Shown one piece after another: positions 17,978 through 26,045 of a DNA stretch of 64,000 bases. The stretch's first letter is position 1. Each line of letters begins with the position of its first letter. The notes beneath the pieces were generated by a model. The model was not told the DNA's origin. It worked only from the letters and a program-made list of their open reading frames with translations, and ran no database searches. A program made the position numbers and the translations under genes. The stretch is from the NCBI GenBank assembly GCA_023423935.1, contig JAFAEQ010000005.1, positions 32,186 to 96,185 of the forward strand, in the 5' to 3' direction. This DNA comes from Pseudomonadota bacterium. Its GTDB lineage: Bacteria > Pseudomonadota > Gammaproteobacteria > Steroidobacterales > Steroidobacteraceae.

Positions 17978-19660
17978 CTAGATGTTGCGCCTCTTGAGCT
18001 CCTGGATCAGATAGTCGGTGGAGCGCACTGCGAGCGCCATGATCGTGAGCGTCGGGTTCTGGCAGGCGCCGGATGGAAAGCCGGCAGCATCCATGACGAA
18101 CAGATTCTTTACATCGTGTGCCTGCTGGAACTGATTCAGCACCGACTGCTTCGGATCGCTGCCCATGCGCGCGCCGCCCATCTCGTGAATTCCGTAGCCC
18201 GGAATTCGATTTTCATGAGCGAAGGGCTTTATGTTCTTCGCGCCCGAGGCCTCCATCATCTCGGCGGCACTCACTGCCATGTCACGAACCATCTTCTTCT
18301 CGTTCTCACCCCATGTGACGTCGATGTGCAGCACGGGAATGCCAAAGATGTCGGTGACATCTTTGTTCAGCGTGATGCGGTTGTGTTTATACGGAAGGCA
18401 TTCGCCGAAGCCCACGAGATTCATGGTCCATTGACCGTTCTTGACGGCCTCTTTGTAGGCCTGACCGAATCCGTGCGCGTCCAGTGCGAAGGCGAGATTG
18501 CTGCCGCCCTGGAAGCCATAGCCGCGCAGGAAATCCTTGTGACGCGGGCCATCGATGGTGTTGCGGAAGCGAATCACGTAAGGCCCGTTGGGGCGGTGCG
18601 CAGTGTTGAGACTCGGCTTGCCCGGCATGTCGGGGAAGTCGCCTGACGCTCCACCCGCGACCCACAAGTGGTCCATCAGATATTCGCCGAGCACACCGCT
18701 CGAGTTCGCAAGACCGCCCGGCGCCGAGTTCAGCAGGATGCGCGTGGATTCGAGGGCCTGTGCACACAGCACGACAGTCCGCGCGCGGATCTCGCGCGTC
18801 TCACGCGTGATGCGATCGACATAGGTCACGCCGCGCGCCCTGTTGGTCTTCTTGTCCATCAGCACCTGATAGACCATCGCATTCGGGATATGAGTGCAAC
18901 GGCCGGTCTTCAGCGCATCCGCCACCGTCGTGAATGCGGAGTTGAAATACGAATGCGTGACACAGCCGCGCTCACAAGGGCCGCAGTAGTGGCATGGCGC
19001 GCGACCGTTGATCGGCTTGGTGATATTGGCGACGCGACCGATGGTGAGCGTGCGACCGAACTTGCTCTTGACGACACCGCGCACGTGTTCTTCGACGCAG
19101 CTGAGCGGCATCGCCGGGTGAAACTTGCTGTCTGGCAGTTCCGGCACGTTCTCGGCCATCCCCGAGATGCCCACGTAGTCTTCGACCAGCTCGTAGTACG
19201 GAACCAGATCCTTGTAGTCGAGCGGCCAGTCGGCGCCCGCACCGTCGAACGAATAGCCCTTCAGATCCTGCTGGGAAAAACGATAGCTCTGACGTCCCCA
19301 CACATTCGTGCGTCCGCCCGTGACGCGCATGCGGCCTTGCCATGAGAACGGCCGGCCCTCGGGCGTCGTGTACGGCTCCTCGATGTCGTTGCAGAACCAA
19401 CTCTCGTTGTGCTCGGTGCAGGCATAGCAATCTTTCTGAACCGGCCGCGCACGACGAATGAGATCGTTGGCGCGCGCCTGATACTTCAGCTGATACGGCT
19501 GAACATGCTCGCGATAGTCTCCGTCGGTCAACGGACGCCCTGCGCATACCAGCGCAACGCGCAGACCGGCTTCGCTCATGCGCTTGGCGGCCCATCCGCC
19601 AGACGCACCTGAACCGACGACAATGGCATCGTACTCTTGAGGTTGGGCCTTGATCTGCAC
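17978..19660 (-). CDS. GMC-family FAD oxidoreductase (sugar/alcohol dehydrogenase type)
   Basis: 560 residues from GTG 19660, with AAGGAG five bases upstream. FAD-binding Rossmann motif VVGSGASGGWAAKRMSEAGL near residue 15, substrate-domain motifs VTGGRTNVWGRQSYRF, and C-terminal HEMGGARMGSDP with active-site His and NPTLTIMALAVR. A CxxCxxGC-like stretch (CHYCGPCERGC) may bind a cofactor. The subfamily includes gluconate and fructose dehydrogenase large subunits, which oxidise sugars in the periplasm and need a small Tat-exported subunit; a candidate is divergent at 19738. Substrate unknown. Confidence 0.87.
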   Translation of the reverse strand: MQIKAQPQEYDAIVVGSGASGGWAAKRMSEAGLRVALVCAGRPLTDGDYREHVQPYQLKYQARANDLIRRARPVQKDCYACTEHNESWFCNDIEEPYTTPEGRPFSWQGRMRVTGGRTNVWGRQSYRFSQQDLKGYSFDGAGADWPLDYKDLVPYYELVEDYVGISGMAENVPELPDSKFHPAMPLSCVEEHVRGVVKSKFGRTLTIGRVANITKPINGRAPCHYCGPCERGCVTHSYFNSAFTTVADALKTGRCTHIPNAMVYQVLMDKKTNRARGVTYVDRITRETREIRARTVVLCAQALESTRILLNSAPGGLANSSGVLGEYLMDHLWVAGGASGDFPDMPGKPSLNTAHRPNGPYVIRFRNTIDGPRHKDFLRGYGFQGGSNLAFALDAHGFGQAYKEAVKNGQWTMNLVGFGECLPYKHNRITLNKDVTDIFGIPVLHIDVTWGENEKKMVRDMAVSAAEMMEASGAKNIKPFAHENRIPGYGIHEMGGARMGSDPKQSVLNQFQQAHDVKNLFVMDAAGFPSGACQNPTLTIMALAVRSTDYLIQELKRRNI

Positions 19661-19737
19661 GCGGGCTCCTTCAACTCTTGGCGATGGACAGCGACGCACT
19701 ATACTTGGGCCGCAATGCGGCCGAGAAGGACTACGTG

Positions 19738-20346
19738 ATGAGCACCGATCTGCGCGATACACACCTCCCCGCTGGCGAGTCAACGGGCGGCCCCTTGCGA
19801 CGTTTTCGTGTCGCTCGCCGCGCAGTGCTTCAATCGCTTGCAGGCGGCGTCGGAGCGGCGATCTTCGCCCCGGGCGCCTCTGCACATGTGCACGCCGCAG
19901 CGGCAGCAATGCCTACGACACCGACTCCGCAAGCAAGTTCGGCATCGGAACTCGAGTTCCTCGATCGACATGGCTTCGACACGCTCGCCACATTGAGCGA
20001 GCAGATCGTTCCCGGCTCACGCGATGCGCAGGTGACTGAATTCCTTGATCGCCTGCTCGCGGTGGAGTCAACGGACACCCAGCGACAGTTCATGCAGACG
20101 CTTGGCGCCTTCGAGCGCGAAGCTCGCGAAGCGCATGGCACACCGTGGAAATCGCTCACGACCGAACAGGCGACCGCCCTGCTTACGAAGATCTCCACGC
20201 AACCCGAAAGCGAAGCGATACGCCGATCGTTCGATGCGCTGAAGGAAGCCGTGGCAGAGACCTACTACAACACTGAAGTCGGCATGAAAGATCTCGGCTG
20301 GAACGGCAGCGTGGCGTTCGCGCCGCCAAGTTCTATCTGCGAGTGA
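19738..20346 (+). CDS. Gluconate 2-dehydrogenase subunit 3 family protein
   Basis: 202 residues. A Tat-like leader (RRFRVARRAVLQSLAGGVGA) is followed by the helical subunit-3 domain: LDRHGFDTLATLSEQIVPGS, DRLLAVESTDTQRQFMQTLG and the closing YYNTEVGMKDLGWNG. Partner small subunits of this kind are exported together with GMC dehydrogenase large subunits. AAGGA before ATG 19738 supports this start. Usually the two genes lie in one operon; here they are divergent with a 77-bp shared promoter region, so they are probably still co-regulated. Confidence 0.82.
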   Translation: MSTDLRDTHLPAGESTGGPLRRFRVARRAVLQSLAGGVGAAIFAPGASAHVHAAAAAMPTTPTPQASSASELEFLDRHGFDTLATLSEQIVPGSRDAQVTEFLDRLLAVESTDTQRQFMQTLGAFEREAREAHGTPWKSLTTEQATALLTKISTQPESEAIRRSFDALKEAVAETYYNTEVGMKDLGWNGSVAFAPPSSICE

Positions 20347-20577
20347 TCCCTGCGCGCATCGCGCATGAAGGAATCGCGACACGGGGATATTCGACTTTAG
20401 TCTGCTGGACAGAGTGGAAGACGTCCCTCGCTGCGCGAGGGGCGGCGTTGGTTCTGCGCGCGCGGCTGGAGCTGAGGCCCACAGTGGAGGAGGAGAAGGA
20501 TCTCCACAGGGGACACCGGGTTCACGGGGTTGGAGAGAGTGAACTCACTGCGCAGGATTTCTGATTGGTTTCTCAAC

Positions 20578-20694
20578 CTAGGGAAGCTCTGATTTATCGA
20601 CTTCCCTGACCTTCGCAAGTCTGCAACTGGTTGAATGCTTCGGTGGGCGAAGCAACTATGGTTGCGAATGGAGAATTGATCAGAGGTCACCTAG
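20578..20694. mobile_element. MITE family B, copy 1 (CTAG target duplication)
   Basis: A ~109-bp non-coding element (20582-20690) with imperfect terminal inverted repeats GGAAGCTCTGAT / ATCAGAGGTCAC is flanked by CTAG on both sides (20578-20581, 20691-20694). The same sequence occurs at 35467-35584 and 42015-42129. Duplication of YTAR is typical of IS5-group transposition, so a non-autonomous IS5-type element is inferred. The rest of 20347-20938 holds other repeats and no gene. Confidence 0.75.
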
Positions 20695-20725
20695 CGCCTA
20701 GCGCCTAGCGCCTAGTAGCTAGCAC
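20691..20725. repeat. Tandem heptamers CTAGCGC
   Basis: Five head-to-tail 7-mers: CTAGCGC three times, then CTAGTAG and CTAGCAC. MITE copy 1 ends at the first CTAG. A reverse-complement array of the same heptamer family lies at 50831-50858. Confidence 0.7.
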
Positions 20726-20784
20726 CTTCCGCCGAAGTCCTAGGCTCCAGGCGCTAGCCAGAATGAGGCTTCCATTCTTTCTTT

Positions 20785-20897
20785 GTGGGTTCGACTTTAG
20801 TCGAACAGGAAGATGTCCGGCTTTAGCCTGGCTTTAGCCGAACAATCAACCCTGTCCGACTAAAGTCAGACTAAAGTCTGACTCAAGTCGGCCCCAC
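20785..20897. repeat. Paired palindromic repeats (BIME-like)
   Basis: The block opens with GTGGG, carries the palindrome GTTCGACTTTAGTCGAAC at 20789-20806, further GGCTTTAGCC and GACTAAAGTC hairpin units, and closes with CCCCAC. The overall design of two opposed hairpins bounded by GTGGG and CCCAC repeats at 29626-29688. Confidence 0.65.
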
Positions 20898-20938
20898 AGG
20901 GAGGGGTGCGCAGCGCCAGGAGCTGGTCAGCTACCCGC

Positions 20939-22291
20939 TCAGTGCGACTTCAGATATTTCGCGACAGCTCGAAACGCAGGCAGCGACGTGGGATCGATCA
21001 GCGGGTTCTGCGCTTTGGGGAAGGATGCGAAGCGCACCAGGACCATTTGTGCGGATGGATCGACGTAGATCGTCTGCCCATGAACGCCGCGAGCGGCGAT
21101 CACTCCATCGTTGCCGGGGTAGACCCACCACTGACTCGTGTAACTGCCGCCCGCGAGTGCGGGGTAAGCGGCACTGTCGAACTTCGCGGGATCGCCGCCG
21201 GCGCGAATCTTCCGCACGACCTCCGCCGGAAACAGCCGCTTTCCATTGATGACACCTTCATTCAGCATCAGAAGGCCGATGCGTCCGAGATCTCGCAGAC
21301 CGGCACTGAGTCCACCGCCCGCGAAAGGCACGCCCTTGGCATCCACAAGCATGTAGGCATCCTGCTCGGCGCCCATCGGACGCCAGAGCCGTTGCGATGC
21401 CAGGTCCGTAACGGCTGTTTCGGTGACACGCGAGATGATCCATCCCAACATATCTGCATTGACTGTCAGGTAGTGGAACGCCTCGCCGTGCTTGCCTGAG
21501 GGTTGCACTTGCTGCAGATATTCCCAATAGCCATTGGGACCTTTGTACGACTCCGGCTTGGGCAGCGGGCTCGCCGCGGTCGCGTACTTCCAGATATCCG
21601 CATTGGGATCGGAGTAATCCTCCGAGAAGCGAATCCCGGTTGTCATGTCCATGACCTGCCGCACCGTCGCAGATGCGAACGCGCTATTGCCGATCTCCGG
21701 AATGATTTCTGATACGCGTTTACTGTCGTCGAGCTTTCCCTCGACCACCAGAATCTCCGCCAGCAAACCGGTCAATGACTTCGTCATCGACATGCAGGCG
21801 TGTTTGCGTTCGTCATTGAGACAGCCGAAGTAGCGTTCATAGACGACTTTGCCCTTGTGCAGAATCAGCATGCCATCGGTGTAATTGGCATACAGCGAGT
21901 CCTTCCACGTCATTTCCTTGTCGCCGTCGATCGGCATGAACGTCAGCGCATCGATCGCTTGCTCCGACTTTGCCAGCTCCTGCGCCGGCAGATACTCGAG
22001 CGGAACAGGGTCGCCGATCCCTCGACTCACGTTCTCGGTGGGGAGGAGCTCACGCATATGACAAACGGACCAGCGCAAACGCGGGAAGCTGAAATACACC
22101 GACTCTGGCTGGGTGATGATCTTGTCTTCCGGCGGCGGGAATCCGCGCATCCATCCCATCACTTCGGGATCCGACTCCTGCGCCGACAGCGTTCGCGACT
22201 GTTCGGCGGCGAAACTTGGAACGACGGACGCGAACCCCAACGACAACGCGAGAGCCGCAGCACCGCACACATTGATTGTGTTTCGCAACAT
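20939..22291 (-). CDS. Serine hydrolase, class C beta-lactamase-like, exported
   Basis: 450 residues from ATG 22291 (GAGGAG upstream). A signal peptide (INVCGAAALALSLGFASVVP) precedes the beta-lactamase/transpeptidase-like domain: SxxK motif in ACMSMTKSLTGLL near residue 170, a tyrosine motif in HYLTVNADMLGWI, and HGQ in ARGVHGQTIYVDP replacing KTG. Family members are mostly esterases, aminohydrolases or peptidases and not antibiotic resistance enzymes. Longer in-frame starts at 22315 and 22336 have no better ribosome binding site. Confidence 0.82.
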   Translation of the reverse strand: MLRNTINVCGAAALALSLGFASVVPSFAAEQSRTLSAQESDPEVMGWMRGFPPPEDKIITQPESVYFSFPRLRWSVCHMRELLPTENVSRGIGDPVPLEYLPAQELAKSEQAIDALTFMPIDGDKEMTWKDSLYANYTDGMLILHKGKVVYERYFGCLNDERKHACMSMTKSLTGLLAEILVVEGKLDDSKRVSEIIPEIGNSAFASATVRQVMDMTTGIRFSEDYSDPNADIWKYATAASPLPKPESYKGPNGYWEYLQQVQPSGKHGEAFHYLTVNADMLGWIISRVTETAVTDLASQRLWRPMGAEQDAYMLVDAKGVPFAGGGLSAGLRDLGRIGLLMLNEGVINGKRLFPAEVVRKIRAGGDPAKFDSAAYPALAGGSYTSQWWVYPGNDGVIAARGVHGQTIYVDPSAQMVLVRFASFPKAQNPLIDPTSLPAFRAVAKYLKSH

Positions 22292-22540
22292 TTGCCGGAC
22301 TCCTCGACTGCCCATCTTTGGGCTACGCGCTGCCATCGACGTTGTTCCTGAATCAGAAGCCGCATACGGCGCAGCGCTGCTTCACCAGCGAAATCACGGA
22401 TCGATCGGCCACGATCCGCAAGCCGAGCGCACTGCACTGAGGGATCCCTGGACGGCGTCAATTGAATGAGACAGGCCTGTCGGAATCGCGGCCCGTCGAA
22501 CGTCCTTGGGACCGGCAACACACAGCGACGGAGCAAGGCG

Positions 22541-23302
22541 ATGAAGAACAATCCGATCGTATCCCGGGACGAGTGGCTGGCCGCGCGCAAGAGACTTCTG
22601 CAAAAAGAGAGGGAACTGACCCACCTGCGCGATGAGATCAGTGCCGCGCGGCGTCAACTCCCCTGGGTGCTCATCGACAAGCCGTATGTGTTCGAAGGTG
22701 CGCAGGGCCGCCGTACGCTGGCGGAGCTGTTCGACGGCCGCAGTCAGTTGATCACATACCATTTCATGTTCGGCCCGGACTGGCGCGAAGGCTGCCCCAG
22801 CTGTTCGTTTCTCGCCGATCACGTCGATGGCGCACTCGTTCATCTCGAGCATCGCGACGTGAAGGTGATGGCGATATCACGCGCGCCCTATTCGCAGATC
22901 GCACCTTTCAAGCAACGGATGGGATGGAAATTCGACTGGGCCTCCTCGCACGGCAGCGACTTCAACTACGACTTTCAGGTCTCTCACACCCCGCAGGACA
23001 TTGCCAATCACACCGCGACGTACAACTACGATGTCCTCGGTTATCCCGCGGAGGAAACTCACGGCATCAGCGTTTTCTACAAGGACGCGGCCGGCAGCGT
23101 GTTTCACACCTACTCGAGCTACGCCCGCGGCACCGAGACGCTGGTCAACGCGTACAACTTCCTGGACCTGGCTCCCAAGGGACGCGACGAGGACGCCTTC
23201 GATTTTCCGATGACCTGGGTCCGGCATCACGATCGCTATGAGGCCGATCCTGTCCGGTCGAACATGAGCGCCACTCGCGATGAGGCGATCGAAGAGCGGT
23301 GA
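22541..23302 (+). CDS. DUF899 family thioredoxin-like protein
   Basis: 253 residues: N-terminal coiled segment (RKRLLQKERELTHLRDEISA), then a thioredoxin-like fold with YHFMFGPDWREGCPSCSF near residue 88, whose CxxC aligns with the redox site of this family, and the ISVFYKDAAGSVFHTYSSYARG region. The biochemical role is unproven; it is thought to be a thiol-disulfide protein. GGAGCAAGG precedes ATG 22541. A MITE end lies directly after its stop codon. Confidence 0.85.
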   Translation: MKNNPIVSRDEWLAARKRLLQKERELTHLRDEISAARRQLPWVLIDKPYVFEGAQGRRTLAELFDGRSQLITYHFMFGPDWREGCPSCSFLADHVDGALVHLEHRDVKVMAISRAPYSQIAPFKQRMGWKFDWASSHGSDFNYDFQVSHTPQDIANHTATYNYDVLGYPAEETHGISVFYKDAAGSVFHTYSSYARGTETLVNAYNFLDLAPKGRDEDAFDFPMTWVRHHDRYEADPVRSNMSATRDEAIEER

Positions 23303-23304
23303 GG

Positions 23305-23324
23305 CTAAATCAGAGCTTCCTTAG
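23305..23324. repeat. Isolated MITE family B terminal repeat
   Basis: ATCAGAGCTTCC (23309-23320), the 12-bp terminal repeat of MITE family B, stands alone between CTAA and TTAG directly after the DUF899 stop codon. It looks like a relic of a deleted copy. Confidence 0.45.
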
Positions 23325-23498
23325 GCCTTCGCGACACACCTCTTGAGGGAGGACTGATCCAGCGCGACGCAATCGGCGGACATTCGCAGACGCATGGACG
23401 GGGCGCCAGTCGGAATTTCGTGGTTTACTCGCGCGGGCGTGAGGCATCGCAGCGATACCGGTCGTCATTGCTCGCGCAACGGCAAGGAGGAGGTTCGC

Positions 23499-24284
23499 AT
23501 GAAAATGAATCCGCAAGATCTCGTTGCGATGAAGGGCTGCAAGCGTATCGCCATGCTGACCGCATACACCTGCCCTATTGCCAGAAGCATCGAAGAAGCC
23601 GGAATACCGGTCATTCTCGTCGGTGACACCGTGGGTATGGTCGAGATGGGCTTCGACACCACACGCGACGTCACGATAGAACACATGGAGTATCACGTAG
23701 GCGCCGTGCGGCGTGGGGCGAAGAACACTCACATCATTGGCGATCTGCCTTTCGGAACGGACGTCGATCCACAGACCGCTCTGATCAATGCCACTCGCCT
23801 CATCGAAGCAGGCGCGGATAGCGTGAAACTGGAAGGACCCAATACGCGCGTCATCGAGCACTTGGTCGATCACGACATCCCGGTGGTGGGACACACTGGA
23901 CTGCTGCCTCAGACAGCCAAGACGTTCAAGCAGGTCGGTCGGACTGCTGCGGAAGCAAACAGGATCGCACTTGAAGCGCAAGCGATCGAAAAGGCCGGCG
24001 CGTTCATGATCGTACTCGAACACATCCCCCACGCACTGGCAGGCGAAATCACGAAGGCCTTGTCGGTCCCGACGATCGGAATCGGCGCTGGAGCGGACTG
24101 CGATGGGCAGGTACTCGTCATCAACGATGCACTCGGGCTTGGCGACTACTGGCCGCCCTTCTCCAAACAATATGCGTACGTCAGCAAGACGGTACTGAAA
24201 GTGGCGCGGGAGTTTTCCGAGGAAGTCGAGTCGATGAAGTTTCCGAGCAACATTATCCAGTTCACGGGCACCGACAAGAATTAA
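23499..24284 (+). CDS. panB: 3-methyl-2-oxobutanoate hydroxymethyltransferase (PanB)-like
   Basis: 261 residues of TIM-barrel PanB type: LTAYTCPIARSIEEAGI, the metal-binding GDTVGMVEMG near residue 45 (usually GDSLGMV), GADSVKLEG, VVGHTGLLPQT (usually GHxGLTPQ) and IGIGAGADCDGQVLVINDALG with the catalytic Glu region upstream. Canonical PanB adds a hydroxymethyl group to 2-oxoisovalerate in pantothenate synthesis. The signature changes and absence of panC or panD nearby suggest a paralogue that may use another 2-oxo acid. AAGGAGGAGG gives a strong start at 23499. Confidence 0.78.
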   Translation: MKMNPQDLVAMKGCKRIAMLTAYTCPIARSIEEAGIPVILVGDTVGMVEMGFDTTRDVTIEHMEYHVGAVRRGAKNTHIIGDLPFGTDVDPQTALINATRLIEAGADSVKLEGPNTRVIEHLVDHDIPVVGHTGLLPQTAKTFKQVGRTAAEANRIALEAQAIEKAGAFMIVLEHIPHALAGEITKALSVPTIGIGAGADCDGQVLVINDALGLGDYWPPFSKQYAYVSKTVLKVAREFSEEVESMKFPSNIIQFTGTDKN

Positions 24285-24387
24285 GCGTTCCGCGTACCCT
24301 CGATGCACGAGCGAACCGGACATTGAGTGGCGCAGTTGAGCGCGTTGTTGGATCAGTGAATTTCAAGACGATCACCCTGGAGGCCCC

Positions 24388-24834
24388 GTGAAAACATCCG
24401 ACTCGATCGTCGAAATTCGTGCGCCGGCGAACAAGGTCTGGCGTGCATTGACCGAGCCTGCATTCGTGAAGCAATGGCAGTATGGCGCCGATCTCCTGAC
24501 CACATGGGAGCCGGGAACCTCGATCGCTTTCCGCAACGAATGGAATGGGCAGGTTTTCGAACAGAAGGGCACGGTCCTCGAGTTCGCTCCTGCATCGCGT
24601 CTGAAGTATTCGCTATTCTTCCCAGCCCCCGACGTGCAGGACAGCCCGGAGAACTATTTCTTCATGATCTATGAGCTGACCGAACGCGACGGACTCACTT
24701 CGCTGCTCTTCCGCCAGGAAGACCCGCGTCCGCCATCGGGCGATGCGCCATCGAGCGATGCGCCAGCAAGCGACGATGGTCTTCCCGACGTTCTTGCGAC
24801 CCTGAAAGATCTCGTCGAAGTCAGAATGCCGTAA
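24388..24834 (+). CDS. SRPBCC/AHSA1-type protein
   Basis: 148 residues from GTG 24388, with GGAGG six bases upstream. START-like fold features: SIVEIRAPANKVWRALTEPA, TSIAFRNEWNGQVFEQKGTV and YFFMIYELTERDG. Residues ~117-131 are a low-complexity Ser/Asp/Pro insert encoded by three imperfect ~12-bp repeats (24730-24780), a likely slippage expansion. Probably binds a small hydrophobic ligand; function unknown. Confidence 0.75.
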   Translation: MKTSDSIVEIRAPANKVWRALTEPAFVKQWQYGADLLTTWEPGTSIAFRNEWNGQVFEQKGTVLEFAPASRLKYSLFFPAPDVQDSPENYFFMIYELTERDGLTSLLFRQEDPRPPSGDAPSSDAPASDDGLPDVLATLKDLVEVRMP

Positions 24835-25046
24835 GCGCGCCGAGCTAAATGGGTCAGACGCATGCCAAGGAGCGCTCGGGTCAGACGAAGGACTCAATTG
24901 TCGGCTTTGCCAGAACGGCTTCGTCCTAGGAAGGCTCGGATTCATCGGCTTCGCGGTAGCGCACATCGCGAGTGACTCGGACGTTTCCTCCGTTCACTAC
25001 GATGCGGTATCGCCTTATCAACATACATATAAGAAGAGGACTCACA

Positions 25047-25463
25047 ATGAACGACACGGCACAACCTTCGACAAACGGCGTATCCCGCACTGTCTGGCTC
25101 GGGAGGGCAATGAGCGGACTGTTCATTCTGTTCATGCTCGGAGCATCGATCACACCGAAATTCTTTCTGCCGCAAGTCAGTCACCCGACGATGACCGAGC
25201 TCGGCTGGTCGCCGAAGTTCACGCTGCTGATCGGCACGATCGAGTTGCTGGGCACGCTGCTGTACGCAATACCGCGCACTGCACTGCTCGGCGCAGTCCT
25301 TCTTACCGGACTGCTCGGCGGCTCGCTGGCAACACAGCTGCGTGTGGAGAACCCGTTGTTCAGTCACATCTTGTTCAGCGTCTACCTTGGCTTGTTCATG
25401 TGGGGCGGTCTATGGCTGCGCAATGCTCAAGTACGAGCATTGCTCCCGCTGCAGCTCAGGTAG
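25047..25463 (+). CDS. DoxX-like membrane protein
   Basis: 138 residues with four membrane segments: SGLFILFMLGASITPKFF, LLIGTIELLGTLLYAI, ALLGAVLLTGLLGGSL and ILFSVYLGLFMWGGLW. Matches the small DoxX/DoxX-like family of inner-membrane proteins linked to redox or sulfur metabolism. GAGGA upstream of ATG 25047 supports this start over 24972. It lies 66 bp before an EthD-family gene on the same strand, possibly one operon. Confidence 0.78.
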   Translation: MNDTAQPSTNGVSRTVWLGRAMSGLFILFMLGASITPKFFLPQVSHPTMTELGWSPKFTLLIGTIELLGTLLYAIPRTALLGAVLLTGLLGGSLATQLRVENPLFSHILFSVYLGLFMWGGLWLRNAQVRALLPLQLR

Positions 25464-25529
25464 CCATACAAGAATCAGTCGATCGGCGAGAGTGAACATC
25501 GAAGATCCGAACCCAACAGGAGTACGCCC

Positions 25530-25928
25530 GTGAATCGAAGAATGTCATTACTGGCCATCGGCGGTCTTGCCGTGAGTGCAGGCTCGGCCGGAGCCGCCAC
25601 CAAAGTGAGCTATCAACCGAGCGGTGAACTGAAAGTCACGGTTCTTTATGGCCATCCGAAGAATCCGGAGGAGTTCGAGAAGTACTATCTCGGAACTCAC
25701 ATGCCGCTAGTCGTTGCGGCAAATCCCGGGAAGCGCATGGAGACTTCTAAATGCCCGCCCGCCGCAGACGGATCACCGGCTGCGTACTACCGCATTTTCG
25801 AGATCTGGTTCGATAACGCTGAGGAAATGGGCGCGATCACCAGCACGCCGGAGTGGAAAAAGATCGTCGCGGATGTCCCCAACTTTGCGACGGGTGGCAT
25901 GACGCGCGTGCTGTCGCGACTGGACTGA
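25530..25928 (+). CDS. EthD-family protein with signal peptide
   Basis: 132 residues from GTG 25530 (CAGGAG upstream). The leader MNRRMSLLAIGGLAVSAGSA suggests export. The dimeric ferredoxin-like fold follows: KVTVLYGHPKNPEEFEKYY, GTHMPLVVAANPG, and TPEWKKIVADVPNFATGG, as in EthD proteins needed for ETBE degradation and in related small reductases. An exported member is slightly unusual. Confidence 0.78.
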   Translation: MNRRMSLLAIGGLAVSAGSAGAATKVSYQPSGELKVTVLYGHPKNPEEFEKYYLGTHMPLVVAANPGKRMETSKCPPAADGSPAAYYRIFEIWFDNAEEMGAITSTPEWKKIVADVPNFATGGMTRVLSRLD

Positions 25929-25949
25929 GTCCGTAACGCGATCAGCACA

Positions 25950-26009
25950 CAAGCGCAAGGTCATAGAGGCAAGGACTATCGCAGCGCCTCTTTTCTGACC
26001 TTGCGCTTG
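25950..26009. terminator. Long two-part hairpin between convergent genes
   Basis: A perfect 14-bp inverted repeat CAAGCGCAAGGTCA (25950-25963) / TGACCTTGCGCTTG (25996-26009) encloses an inner stem AGAGGC/GCCTCT. It lies between convergent gene ends and fits a bidirectional terminator, though it is longer than usual. Confidence 0.6.
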
Positions 26010-26045
26010 CCGCGCATGATTGCGGCAGGTCTCTTCTATTCCGTC

